Positions 31,579 to 42,300 of a stretch of 64,000 bases of DNA are shown here, one piece after another. The DNA is from VXLM01 sp965242665. GTDB lineage: Bacteria > Chloroflexota > Dehalococcoidia > Lucifugimonadales > VXLM01. Made by a program: the position numbers and the translations under genes. The first letter of the stretch is position 1; the number at the start of each line of letters is the position of its first letter. Where the stretch lies: positions 186,001 through 250,000 of the forward strand of contig OZ251484.1 in assembly GCA_965242665.1 (NCBI GenBank). Reading direction: 5' to 3'. Under the pieces are notes generated by a model that saw only the letters and a list, made by a program, of their open reading frames with translations, was not told the origin of the DNA and made no database searches.

Positions 31579-34500
31579 AATCTATCCCCACGTGTGCGGG
31601 GGAACCAATATCACTGCGCCTATAGCCACGCCTACAGAGGGTCTATCCCCGCGTGTGCGGGGGAACCCTCATCTCCGCGTACTCATCGATCACTTCCAAC
31701 GGTCTATCCCCGCGTGTGCGGGGGAACCAATCTGCTGGTGATGGAAATCGGCAGGCACAAGGGTCTATCCCCGCGTGTGCGGGGGAACCAATATCACTGC
31801 GCCTATAGCCACGCCTACAGAGGGTCTATCCCCGCGTGTGCGGGGGAACCAATCTGCTGGTGATGGAAATCGGCAGGCACAAGGGTCTATCCCCGCGTGT
31901 GCGGGGGAACCGCGTTGATCCTGTCGTCCTCCCCAGTCACCGGGGGTCTATCCCCGCGTGTGCGGGGGAACCGCTCGAATCATACCCACGACTTGGGCAA
32001 TCAAGGGTCTATCCCCGCGTGTGCGGGGGAACCCCACAGGCGTCGGGACGCCGGTGATTGCCGTGAGGTCTATCCCCGCGTGTGCGGGGGAACCGTACGA
32101 TATAGACGACAGCCATCTCCATCGTCGGGTCTATCCCCGCGTGTGCGGGGGAACCGCGCTCACACGCCTCCACGCGGCGTCACGGTCGGGTCTATCCCCG
32201 CGTGTGCGGGGGAACCGTCCATGTAACGATAATCGAAGTCTCGCTATCGGGTCTATCCCCGCGTGTGCGGGGGAACCAGTTGTTCTTCAAGTCAACGTCC
32301 GACCGATGCGGGTCTATCCCCGCGTGTGCGGGGGAACCCCTTGCGGACAGGCATCGTGTCCGGCGCTGCGTGGTCTATCCCCGCGTGTGCGGGGGAACCC
32401 GTCGACTGGCTGCGGCTAGCGGCAAGCGGCCGGGTCTATCCCCGCGTGTGCGGGGGAACCCGTCCGGGCCCGGCCAGAATGCAACTTGATACCGGTCTAT
32501 CCCCGCGTGTGCGGGGGAACCTCAACCTCCTGCTTGCCCACCAGAACGGCTCGCGGTCTATCCCCGCGTGTGCGGGGGAACCACCCAACGCATCTGCTGG
32601 GCGTGCAAGTACAACGGTCTATCCCCGCGTGTGCGGGGGAACCCCGCTGTCCTCCGACGGCGATATTGCCTCCGCCGGTCTATCCCCGCGTGTGCGGGGG
32701 AACCCGTGAGGCTCGCAGTGGGCTGCGCTTGCAAACGGGTCTATCCCCGCGTGTGCGGGGGAACCCGTCTAGGCCGGTCGCGTCCCCCACGTTCGCGCGG
32801 TCTATCCCCGCGTGTGCGGGGGAACCACGCTCCGCCTCCTATCAGTACGTCTCCTGACGGGTCTATCCCCGCGTGTGCGGGGGAACCTGCTTGGGAGCGC
32901 GCGTGGGCAGTACCTCCATCGGTCTATCCCCGCGTGTGCGGGGGAACCGGGCAAGGCGGATCGTTCGGCTATACGTTGACGGGTCTATCCCCGCGTGTGC
33001 GGGGGAACCAGCACGGGAGATGGGAATGAACAAAGGGGGGATGGTCTATCCCCGCGTGTGCGGGGGAACCGTGAGCGGAATAGGGGGGAGAGGACAACGG
33101 GCAGGTCTATCCCCGCGTGTGCGGGGGAACCCCTGGTATGGGAGACGTCATAAAATGGTATCAACGGTCTATCCCCGCGTGTGCGGGGGAACCATCAATA
33201 CCAGGTCTACGACGGGTCTGCTGGCGGGTCTATCCCCGCGTGTGCGGGGGAACCAGGGCGTCGTCGTTGTACATATAGAGAGTCGTGGGTCTATCCCCGC
33301 GTGTGCGGGGGAACCGGGGGCAATCTGGGAAATTGCCTCAATATTCGCGGGTCTATCCCCGCGTGTGCGGGGGAACCTGAGCAAGCTTTGCGATGCCGCT
33401 CGCGTACTGGGGTCTATCCCCGCGTGTGCGGGGGAACCCAGTCGATTCATGTTCGTCCTCCGTGTATCAAGGGTCTATCCCCGCGTGTGCGGGGGAACCC
33501 AGAGGAGCTACGACCGTACGCGGACGGCATCCGGTCTATCCCCGCGTGTGCGGGGGAACCAAGAAAGGCGCGGGACGGTCTGCGCGGGAGTCGGGTCTAT
33601 CCCCGCGTGTGCGGGGGAACCCCAGGCCTGTCGTAACTGCGGCGCGGAGACGCCGGTCTATCCCCGCATGTGCGGGGGAACCATCCCCAAGACCGTCGAG
33701 GCGCTGGCGGTACTGGGTCTATCCCCGCGTGTGCGGGGGAACCTCGTCCATGCGGACGGAATAGAGATTTAGATCGGGTCTATCCCCGCGTGTGCGGGGG
33801 AACCTCAATCCAATCGCGCTCCAACTCGGCGCGGAGGGGTCTATCCCCGCGTGTGCGGGGGAACCCCGTCTCGAGTGGCAGATGGTCGACTGGCTGGGGG
33901 TCTATCCCCGCGTGTGCGGGGGAACCGTCGAGGTCAAGCGCCCCATCGACGGGGACAACGGTCTATCCCCGCGTGTGCGGGGGAACCAGGCGGTTCCCCT
34001 CTTCGTCTATCGTCACGACGGGTCTATCCCCGCGTGTGCGGGGGAACCACCGGCGGAACGCCCTGAAACCCCATCCTGTGCGGTCTATCCCCGCGTGTGC
34101 GGGGGAACCTTCTACGCACACTACGACGGGCAGGGGGGCGCGGGTCTATCCCCGCGTGTGCGGGGGAACCAGCAGCGGATGACTCGGGACGCCTACGATG
34201 GTCACTCTATCCCCGCGTGTGCGGGGGAACCAGGTTGTCGAGGATGTGCTTGCCGATGTTGGGCGGTCTATCCCCGCGTGTGCGGGGGAACCCGCGGCGC
34301 TGGTGGGGAGGCGAATATGATGGCAGGTCTATCCCCGCGTGTGCGGGGGAACCGCGATTGAGTGGGCGAATGCGTATCATGACGAGGGTCTATCCCCGCG
34401 TGTGCGGGGGAACCCACGTCGTCAAATTCGGCCCCCCGCTGACGTGAGGTCTATCCCCGCGTGTGCGGGGGAACCGTTCGAACTCGTAGAGATCAAGGTA

Positions 34501-36183
34501 CTCCTGCCCGTCTATCCCCGCGTGTGCGGGGGAACCGTCCATCATTCCCCTGTACCGCACCTCGACGGCGGTCTATCCCCGCGTGTGCGGGGGAACCCCC
34601 TGCCCGTCGTAGTGTGCGTAGAAGACTGGGGGTCTATCCCCGCGTGTGCGGGGGAACCGACGACGCCGTCAATAACCAGCCCAATGGAATCGGTCTATCC
34701 CCGCGTGTGCGGGGGAACCCCGACCAGCCGGAATATTTCATTGAGCATAAGCGGTCTATCCCCGCGTGTGCGGGGGAACCGACACTCGTACACCGCAATC
34801 CTCCGCACACGAAGGTCTATCCCCGCGTGTGCGGGGGAACCTGTGTGCTCGCCTGCCGCTGCCACGTCGTCAAAGGTCTATCCCCGCGTGTGCGGGGGAA
34901 CCTGGGATACAGCGCCAGAGAGACCACGTACTCGGGGTCTATCCCCGCGTGTGCGGGGGAACCCGAGCCTGCTCTGCGCCCCACTGCAACGTATCAGGTC
35001 TATCCCCGCGTGTGCGGGGGAACCTCAAGATGGCTGAGGAGGTTTTGGAGTACTGGCGGTCTATCCCCGCGTGTGCGGGGGAACCGCTCTGGCATGCTAC
35101 CTACTCATCAAATGCCGCGGTCTATCCCCGCGTGTGCGGGGGAACCCCGGATGCGAAAGCAACCTTACTTTCCCAGCAGGGTCTATCCCCGCGTGTGCGG
35201 GGGAACCAGATGGAAAACTACAACCCACTCCCGCCTACGCGGTCTATCCCCGCGTGTGCGGGGGAACCATCATTTCGGTTCCGATTGCATATGCGGACGA
35301 CGGTCTATCCCCGCGTGTGCGGGGGAACCAACTGCCCGTCAAGGCGTACCGTCCCGTCATGCGGTCTATCCCCGCGTGTGCGGGGGAACCCGGTGTACAA
35401 CTCGTACTCGACTTGATACAACAGGTCTATCCCCGCGTGTGCGGGGGAACCCCGGTCAGAGACCTTGATTATGAAGGCAGACCCGATCTATCCCCGCGTG
35501 TGCGGGGGAACCCCCCTCCCAGTACATATCGGAAGGGGCCTAGCGCGTCTATCCCCGCGTGTGCGGGGGAACCGATAGGAGGAATCGAATGGGCATACTC
35601 ATAGACCGTCTATCCCCGCGTGTGCGGGGGAACCGGCCAACAGACTTGTCAAGCATTTCCCCGGCGACGTCTATCCCCGCGTGTGCGGGGGAACCCCTCT
35701 ATCATCTTGACCTCCTATAGCCGTTGCCGGTCTATCCCCGCGTGTGCGGGGGAACCATGGCCGGAGGCGTCCTGCTCGCCGTCGGGGCAGGTCTATCCCC
35801 GCGTGTGCGGGGGAACCTGTCCGGGGAAGCGGTGTCCGCATCCCGCGCAGGGTCTATCCCCGCGTGTGCGGGGGAACCAATTCCAGATGCGGTCAGACAG
35901 GTCATTGGCGAGGTCTATCCCCGCGTGTGCGGGGGAACCCCGCCGTCGAAGCCGCGGATGATCTCCGATAGCGGTCTATCCCCGCGTGTGCGGGGGAACC
36001 GGCTCTTCTGATGAGATGCGCTTCCTACCGGGCGGTCTATCCCCGCGTGTGCGGGGGAACCAGTACACTAGCGCCATGACGACAACCGATCCGAGGTCTA
36101 TCCCCGCGTGTGCGGGGGAACCGTCTGCAAGAGATACATCGAAGAGGAAGTCCAGGGTCTATCCCCGCGTGTGCGGGGGAACC
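31579..36183 (-). CRISPR. Type I-E CRISPR array 1, about 76 repeats / 75 spacers
   Basis: Direct repeats of 28 bases begin GGTCTATCCCCGCGTGTG and end CGGGGGAACC on the plus strand, with spacers of mostly 33 bases, period 61. The span divided by 61 gives 75 intervals plus two extra bases. In crRNA sense the repeat is on the minus strand (starts GGTTCCCCCGC, ends GGGGATAGACC), matching I-E repeats with a CCCCGCACACGCGGGG hairpin. The leftmost repeat is degenerate (31579-31606, AATCTATCCCCACG), which marks the trailer end. The repeat near 33653 has ATG for GTG. Two spacers near the trailer occur twice (31607 = 31790; 31729 = 31851). No leader is evident at the right end. Open reading frames across the array are artefacts of its periodicity. 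Confidence 0.98.
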
Positions 36184-36264
36184 CAGACATCGCGCATCAA
36201 TCGCCCGCATGTCGGGTTCGGAAACTGGTTGCGGCTGATACACCCAGACGACAGGCAAGGGATT

Positions 36265-38538
36265 ATGGATATGATCATAAAGACTGGGAGGGCTGAGTGG
36301 GTCGCGCCTGATGACAGAGTTCTTCGATATACGTCTACGGACGGCGGTGCAAAACTTAAGCATCATGGGTTCATGTATCACGTCACCCCGAACATTGGCG
36401 ATTTCCTGCAGCCTGGCGGCGCGAAGATGCAGGAGAAATTCAAGCGGTTAGGTGTAGAGCATCTTGACCCCGACGGGTACTATGTCGATAGAAAGAATAA
36501 TGAATTCTTCATGGAAGAAGAAAGTCGATTCAAAACGGATCTTAGGGCCGCCTATGACACTCTGGTGTCACGCGGCTTCACCTTGCCGGAGTACTCGAAC
36601 TCCTTGGATTGGACAAAGGCCCTGCAGGCGGCCAACGACCACAAGGCAGGGAAACTGACTTCGATGCCGTGGACAAGCAATCAGTGGGCGATCAGTCGCC
36701 TTGAAGATTCTCCACCTCCCTCCTTTGCCTACCCTCTGCAACCCGACGGACAAATGTTTCGTATAGCAGATAGTGAGCAGGGGCTCTTCGTTGCGCCGTC
36801 TCCCCCGATGGCATTGCATGCCGCGTCGGCCCTTGGCATCAAGGGCAGCAATCCGGGAGTGATTCGGATCGGCCCTGATGATCTGGATAAGCGGTTCTGG
36901 GATCCTGACGAATGGTCTACGAAGGGAAAAGACGAGCTGTGGAAAGAAACCGTCGAGCTGGAATCTCGCTACCGCAAGGGCTTGGGAGTGAATATCAAGA
37001 GCATTCCGCAGCTGTTCGGCGCCGGCGAGTACTTCGTCGTTGACGGAAAGAAGGTGGGTATCTTTGGTCGGGCGCGCGACTGGGAAAAGCCGCCGTCGAC
37101 TCGAGCACAAATTTACAGCCCGTGGGATCTACTCCGTGCGCGCGTGTTCGACGTGATGGAGTTCGGCAAACGGCTGAATCCGTTTTATTCCCATATGAGT
37201 TTCAAAGGCTTTCCGATGGCAAGAGCGCTTGAGCAGACGGGTGCGCAAAATTCCAAGGCCAGATCCGATCTAGCTAATGTGTACTCGATGAAATCGGACA
37301 TAGAAGCGCTCTTCGAGGAGGGGATAATAGATGAGGATGAGCTTGTCATGGTATTGGAACACTTGGAGGAAGCGAGGGATTTTGTGGAGCAGGGGGGGCA
37401 TCTGGAACGTGATAGCCTAAACTTCATACCTGATCATCTCGACTTGGATGACATGGAGATTTGGGAGTTGCGGGAGGCCGGTCGAGCGAGTCGTGAGTCC
37501 AGGGCGCGTGGTGCACGGGCTCCGAAATTTGCGACGAATTTGATCGCCCGCTTTCCTGAGCTTCCTAGATCAGACACGCCGCGAGTGGATACCCCACGAA
37601 CGGACACGCCGCGAGTGGACACGCCCCGGCTGGACACGCCCCGGCTGGACACGCCCCGGCTGGACACGCCCCGGCTGGACACGCCCCGGCTGGACACGCC
37701 CCGGCTGGACACGCCCCGGCTGGACACGCCCCGGCTGGACACGCCCCGGCTGGACACGCCCCGGCTGGACACGCCCCGGCTGGACACGCCCCGGCTGGAC
37801 ACGCCCCGGCTGGACACGCCCCGGCTGGACACGCCCCGGCTGGACACGCCCCGGCTGGACACGCCCCGCTTGGACACGCCGCGGTTGGACACCCCCCGCT
37901 TGGATACGCCGCGGTTGGACACCCCCCGCTTGGATACGCCGCGGTTGGATACCCCCCGCTTGGATACGCCGCGGTTGGATACCCCCCGCTTGGACACGCC
38001 GCGGTTGGATACCCCCCGCTTGGATACGCCGCGGCTGGATACTCCGCGGTTGGATACGCCGCGGTTGGATACTCCGCGGTTGGATACGCCGCGGCTGGAT
38101 ACCCCCCGGTTGGATACCCCCCGGTTGGATACGCCGCGGCTGGATACGCCGCGCGTTCGACGGATGATAAGACCAAAGCTGCCCGGAGGCGCCCCACCCC
38201 ATCACCGCGCGCGCCAGTCGAAGCCGAAGGAACTACCGCCCGGTCGCTATCCCAAGAAGGTCGCCTTCAAGATGGGGAGGTATTGGATAACGCACGACTT
38301 CAATACTGGCAAGACGTCGCATAGCCTACGTCGACCTCGCGGCGCGCGCATCATCGGCAGGAATAGCAACCTGCCATCGGAGACGTATCAGATACTCTCG
38401 ACCGACGGCGACGGGCCGTCTGTATCTGAAACTACCATCGGGAACGTCATCGCTCGCATGGATGCGGACGGCGTGGATTTTCGGGTGAAGGACGTTCCAG
38501 TGATGAATCAGGCGCGGCTGGACAGCCTCATCCCCTGA
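36265..38538 (+). CDS. Unknown protein with about 39 tandem Asp-Thr-Pro-Arg-Leu units, between the two CRISPR arrays
   Basis: I do not recognise this protein. I start at ATG 36265 (MDMIIKTGRAEWV), with AAGGGA upstream; the frame is open back through the last CRISPR repeats, so a truncated longer gene is possible. Of 757 residues, 1 to about 435 form a globular part with phrases such as YTSTDGGAKLKHHGFMYHVT, WDPDEWSTKGKDELWKETVE and FDVMEFGKRLNPFYSHMSF. Then comes a run of five-residue units DTPRL (positions 37569-38155), and a basic C-terminal domain of about 125 residues (PPGRYPKKVAFKMGRYWITH, STDGDGPSVSETTIGNVIA). The globular-stalk-globular layout and lack of signal or membrane segment suggest a viral or mobile-element structural protein, perhaps a fibre. 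That is inference. N-terminal base composition is AT-richer than neighbours. Confidence 0.75.
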   Translation: MDMIIKTGRAEWVAPDDRVLRYTSTDGGAKLKHHGFMYHVTPNIGDFLQPGGAKMQEKFKRLGVEHLDPDGYYVDRKNNEFFMEEESRFKTDLRAAYDTLVSRGFTLPEYSNSLDWTKALQAANDHKAGKLTSMPWTSNQWAISRLEDSPPPSFAYPLQPDGQMFRIADSEQGLFVAPSPPMALHAASALGIKGSNPGVIRIGPDDLDKRFWDPDEWSTKGKDELWKETVELESRYRKGLGVNIKSIPQLFGAGEYFVVDGKKVGIFGRARDWEKPPSTRAQIYSPWDLLRARVFDVMEFGKRLNPFYSHMSFKGFPMARALEQTGAQNSKARSDLANVYSMKSDIEALFEEGIIDEDELVMVLEHLEEARDFVEQGGHLERDSLNFIPDHLDLDDMEIWELREAGRASRESRARGARAPKFATNLIARFPELPRSDTPRVDTPRTDTPRVDTPRLDTPRLDTPRLDTPRLDTPRLDTPRLDTPRLDTPRLDTPRLDTPRLDTPRLDTPRLDTPRLDTPRLDTPRLDTPRLDTPRLDTPRLDTPRLDTPRLDTPRLDTPRLDTPRLDTPRLDTPRLDTPRLDTPRLDTPRLDTPRLDTPRLDTPRLDTPRLDTPRLDTPRLDTPRLDTPRVRRMIRPKLPGGAPPHHRARQSKPKELPPGRYPKKVAFKMGRYWITHDFNTGKTSHSLRRPRGARIIGRNSNLPSETYQILSTDGDGPSVSETTIGNVIARMDADGVDFRVKDVPVMNQARLDSLIP
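37569..38155 (+). repeat. 15-bp tandem repeat encoding (DTPRL)n
   Basis: About 39 units of 15 bases. From 37622 to about 37868 the unit GGACACGCCCCGGCT is virtually perfect, showing recent expansion; from 37868 to 38155 it alternates with synonymous variants (CGCTTGGACACGCCG, CGGTTGGATACCCC). The repeat is in frame, and length differences would always keep the frame. Confidence 0.95.
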
Positions 38539-38539
38539 C

Positions 38540-38566
38540 TTGCGCCCCGCCTGGGTAGTGTATACT
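38540..38566 (+). promoter_or_regulatory. Possible promoter of the small lipoprotein gene
   Basis: TATACT at 38561-38566 with TG two bases before it forms an extended -10 box; TTGCGC lies 15 bases upstream. Transcription would begin about 20 bases before the GGGGGG ribosome site of the gene at 38595. Confidence 0.4.
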
Positions 38567-38594
38567 GCCTGCATCGAAATGAAGGGGGGACGGA

Positions 38595-39074
38595 ATGAAG
38601 ATTGCGGTGATGATCGGTGTGGTGTGTGTAGCCATACTTGCGTGCGGCGGCGAGGAAAGGCTGAGAGAGGCTGAGAAACAGCTATCCATCGCGGAATATG
38701 AGAAATTCGCCGCAACCGCAATCGCGAGGAGAGCGACGCCTACTGCAAAGGAAGCGGCTACGGCTCGCTACGAATGCAATATGAAGATCGCAGCGGCTAT
38801 TCTCATGGTGGATACGGATCCCGTCTATGTAATCGTCCGCGACGGATCATCCGTCTCTGTGCCGAAGTTGCACGCATACCAGATATGGAGGAATCCCGAG
38901 AGGTTCCCAGAAAAGTTCGCAGACCTCCGCGACAGATGGAGCTCGGAAGATCCATTGATCGTCGAATGGGCAGATGCAGCTCTGCCGTTCATAGACAAAT
39001 GGCGGAGGGAATCCACATTACTTGAGTGGGATTGGGAGGTGCTCGTAGAAGGGATTCGTTCCGGCGAGTGCTGA
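38595..39074 (+). CDS. Small lipoprotein, unknown function
   Basis: A 159-residue exported lipoprotein. MKIAVMIGVVCVAILACGGE is a short signal peptide with lipobox AILAC (lipid Cys at residue 17). A charged helical segment (RLREAEKQLSIAEYEKFAAT) follows, then a Thr/Ala-rich linker, and a C-terminal domain with Trp and acidic residues (FADLRDRWSSEDPLIVEWAD, LLEWDWEVLVEGIRSGEC). The start follows GGGGGG closely. I find no family. It is next to the DTPRL-repeat gene in the segment between the arrays and may have come in with it. Confidence 0.7.
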   Translation: MKIAVMIGVVCVAILACGGEERLREAEKQLSIAEYEKFAATAIARRATPTAKEAATARYECNMKIAAAILMVDTDPVYVIVRDGSSVSVPKLHAYQIWRNPERFPEKFADLRDRWSSEDPLIVEWADAALPFIDKWRRESTLLEWDWEVLVEGIRSGEC

Positions 39075-39313
39075 GGAGCCCCCGCCCGCGTTACGAATAT
39101 CGGATTGCCTATTGACAAACTGCGTGCAGTACTGATACACATACTCAAACGAATTGTCCGGGCGGCAGTACGCATTGCCCCCGGACGTGGCGATACCTAG
39201 CGAGGAGGCACCGCAATGAGAGTATACCACACACGCCGCCCGGATACACAAGCGCAGTTGGTTGCGATTGGAATTCACGCACGTTGAAGAGACGAGGCGA
39301 TACGAACTCCGCC
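39075..39313. other. Spacer region before array 2, with a possible 23-residue frame
   Basis: A frame at 39216-39287 on the plus strand (MRVYHTRRPDTQAQLV...) is preceded by GAGGAGG at ideal distance, but is too short to support on its own. A TTGACA lies at 39113-39118, without a convincing -10. The left edge of the array shows no leader-like sequence, in agreement with it being the trailer end. Confidence 0.3.
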
Positions 39314-42300
39314 GGTCTATCCCCGCGTGTGCGGGGGAACCGGCGAACCGACCCCGCTTGCCTTGCCTAGATGCGGTCTATCCCCGCGTGTGCGGGGGAA
39401 CCGAGGAGGACATATGGCTACACACTACGCGGAGGGGTCTATCCCCGCGTGTGCGGGGGAACCCCGCTCCAGAAGGCAACCCAGACGTATCTCCAGGGTC
39501 TATCCCCGCGTGTGCGGGGGAACCATGGAGGAGAGTCGGATTCTTCAAGAGTACGACGGTCTATCCCCGCGTGTGCGGGGGAACCTGCAGGCGTATTGCC
39601 GCCCGCTCGGCATAGCAGGGTCTATCCCCGCGTGTGCGGGGGAACCGGCTACCCTTGACGTATGGCTACCCAGATACGCGGTCTATCCCCGCGTGTGCGG
39701 GGGAACCGAGATTGCGCGCGCGGTAGGTAGGGCTACCTAGGGTCTATCCCCGCGTGTGCGGGGGAACCCGTCCGGCGACAAGGGAAGACAACTGGTACTC
39801 GGGTCTATCCCCGCGTGTGCGGGGGAACCCCGCCGGCAAAGGTTGCCGCAGTACCTTTTTACGGTCTATCCCCGCGTGTGCGGGGGAACCACGGTCGAGG
39901 GTTGCAAGTCGGACTCTGAGTCGGGTCTATCCCCGCGTGTGCGGGGGAACCCGCCCAAGTACAAGGACGGATTCAAGGTCACGCGGTCTATCCCCGCGTG
40001 TGCGGGGGAACCTCCGCAATCGTCAACGCGTTGCCTTCCGTCCCCGGTCTATCCCCGCGTGTGCGGGGGAACCGCGTACACAGTATAGAACGGGCCGTCC
40101 GACCGAGGTCTATCCCCGCGTGTGCGGGGGAACCCCGGGCGAACTTTTGGGCGGTGTATAGGTCTTCGGTCTATCCCCGCGTGTGCGGGGGAACCCCTGC
40201 CATTTCATTGCCGTCCTCCTTCCTAGTCGGTCTATCCCCGCGTGTGCGGGGGAACCCAGTCCGGGCAGAAGACCCCGAACTCGTACGTCGGTCTATCCCC
40301 GCGTGTGCGGGGGAACCGAGACGAGGCGCGCGCGTGCTACGTATCAAAGAGGTCTATCCCCGCGTGTGCGGGGGAACCTGTCGGAGGGACGGAGTCAAGA
40401 TGGTCACGTTCGGTCTATCCCCGCGTGTGCGGGGGAACCCGGCCATCCGGCCCCTATCGAATCACAAGGAGGGGTCTATCCCCGCGTGTGCGGGGGAACC
40501 TGATGAATCTGACCCCCGGACATACGTATCAGGGGTCTATCCCCGCGTGTGCGGGGGAACCCCGGACTGTCGTTCGCAAGGAACTACCAAGAAGGGTCTA
40601 TCCCCGCGTGTGCGGGGGAACCGGGAATCCAAAGCCGGGGAAGCATAGCGCAAAGGGTCTATCCCCGCGTGTGCGGGGGAACCGGAGGGAATCGCTTGGG
40701 GGTTGCGTTCAACCCGGGTCTATCCCCGCGTGTGCGGGGGAACCTTTCGGTTCGCGGAGCCTGAGCTGGCAGGCAGCGGTCTATCCCCGCGTGTGCGGGG
40801 GAACCTTCCACGTCGTGTCCGTCCACTCTATCTTCGACGGTCTATCCCCGCGTGTGCGGGGGAACCCACTGCACGGCCGTGCGAGTAGTGGGCACGGAGG
40901 GTCTATCCCCGCGTGTGCGGGGGAACCTTGTAGAGGGAATCAACGCGATAGGGAGGGAAAGGTCTATCCCCGCGTGTGCGGGGGAACCCCAGTCCCACCA
41001 GTTGAAGCCGACGTACCAAACGGTCTATCCCCGCGTGTGCGGGGGAACCGTTGAGCAGTGAGTACATGCGGATGTCCAAAGACCTCTATCCCCGCGTGTG
41101 CGGGGGAACCGTTCGTAGCCGGGACGTGTTCAGTGCGACTGCGGGTCTATCCCCGCGTGTGCGGGGGAACCCACTTGCGCGCTTCGCAACTGGTATGAGT
41201 AACCGGTCTATCCCCGCGTGTGCGGGGGAACCTCTAGGCCGTGGATCATCCCCGATTCCCTGATGGGTCTATCCCCGCGTGTGCGGGGGAACCCGAACGA
41301 CGTGACCCGAATGCGGGACGCCGCAGGGTCTATCCCCGCGTGTGCGGGGGAACCGGGCTGTTTGCCGCGGCTATGGGAATCCGAGAGGGTCTATCCCCGC
41401 GTGTGCGGGGGAACCGAGAGGGCAAGGGCGTTCTATGTCGTAGTCAACGGTCTATCCCCGCGTGTGCGGGGGAACCCCTCTCGCTCATCGACCCAAAAAT
41501 TCGAGGTAGGGTCTATCCCCGCGTGTGCGGGGGAACCCCCCGGCTTGCCCTGAATGCCCCATACATGTACGGTCTATCCCCGCGTGTGCGGGGGAACCTG
41601 GAGCGCATTGCGCGCATACGTCCCCGCAGCGGGTCTATCCCCGCGTGTGCGGGGGAACCCGAAAGACGAAGGCTCCCTCGAACATGATCGACGGTCTATC
41701 CCCGCGTGTGCGGGGGAACCGTTGAACGATCCTTTCGCGCTGACTCGTATATCGGTCTATCCCCGCGTGTGCGGGGGAACCCCCTCCGGGACGTCGAGTA
41801 GGCGGACGCCAGGGGGTCTATCCCCGCGTGTGCGGGGGAACCCGTATACGTCCCCCGGCATCTTGCCTTGCAAGGGGTCTATCCCCGCGTGTGCGGGGGA
41901 ACCACGGGCTCATCCTCCACGACACGATGATATACGGGTCTATCCCCGCGTGTGCGGGGGAACCGACATCACGTAGGCGTATGCCTCACGCGGAATCGGT
42001 CTATCCCCGCGTGTGCGGGGGAACCATTTCCCTCGCGGCAACCTGCTGGAACTGCCGAGGTCTATCCCCGCGTGTGCGGGGGAACCCCCTATCGAATCCT
42101 GCGCTTGAAGGGCGGAGGCGGTCTATCCCCGCGTGTGCGGGGGAACCGCGCTCACACGCCTCCACGCGGCGTCACGGTCGGGTCTATCCCCGCGTGTGCG
42201 GGGGAACCGGCTGCGGGACGACGCTGCGGGCGGCAGTTGACGGTCTATCCCCGCGTGTGCGGGGGAACCAGGGGGACGCGCCCCAAGTCAAACCGCTCCA

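Noticed and set aside
31555..36180. Many open frames of 60-335 codons across array 1 (repeating phrases such as YPRVCGGT, IPACAGEP and LSPRVRGN)
   Set aside because: They arise because 61-base periodicity shifts the frame of a stop-free repeat; they are CRISPR repeats and not proteins.
35986..36264. Start of the DTPRL protein inside array 1
   Set aside because: The frame is open there only because it crosses CRISPR repeats; ATG 36265 has a ribosome site.
37434..38205. Minus-strand frames over the DTPRL repeat encoding Val-Ser-Arg-Gly or Pro-Ala-Gly runs
   Set aside because: Shadows of a tandem DNA repeat; the plus-strand frame has start, flanking domains and stop.
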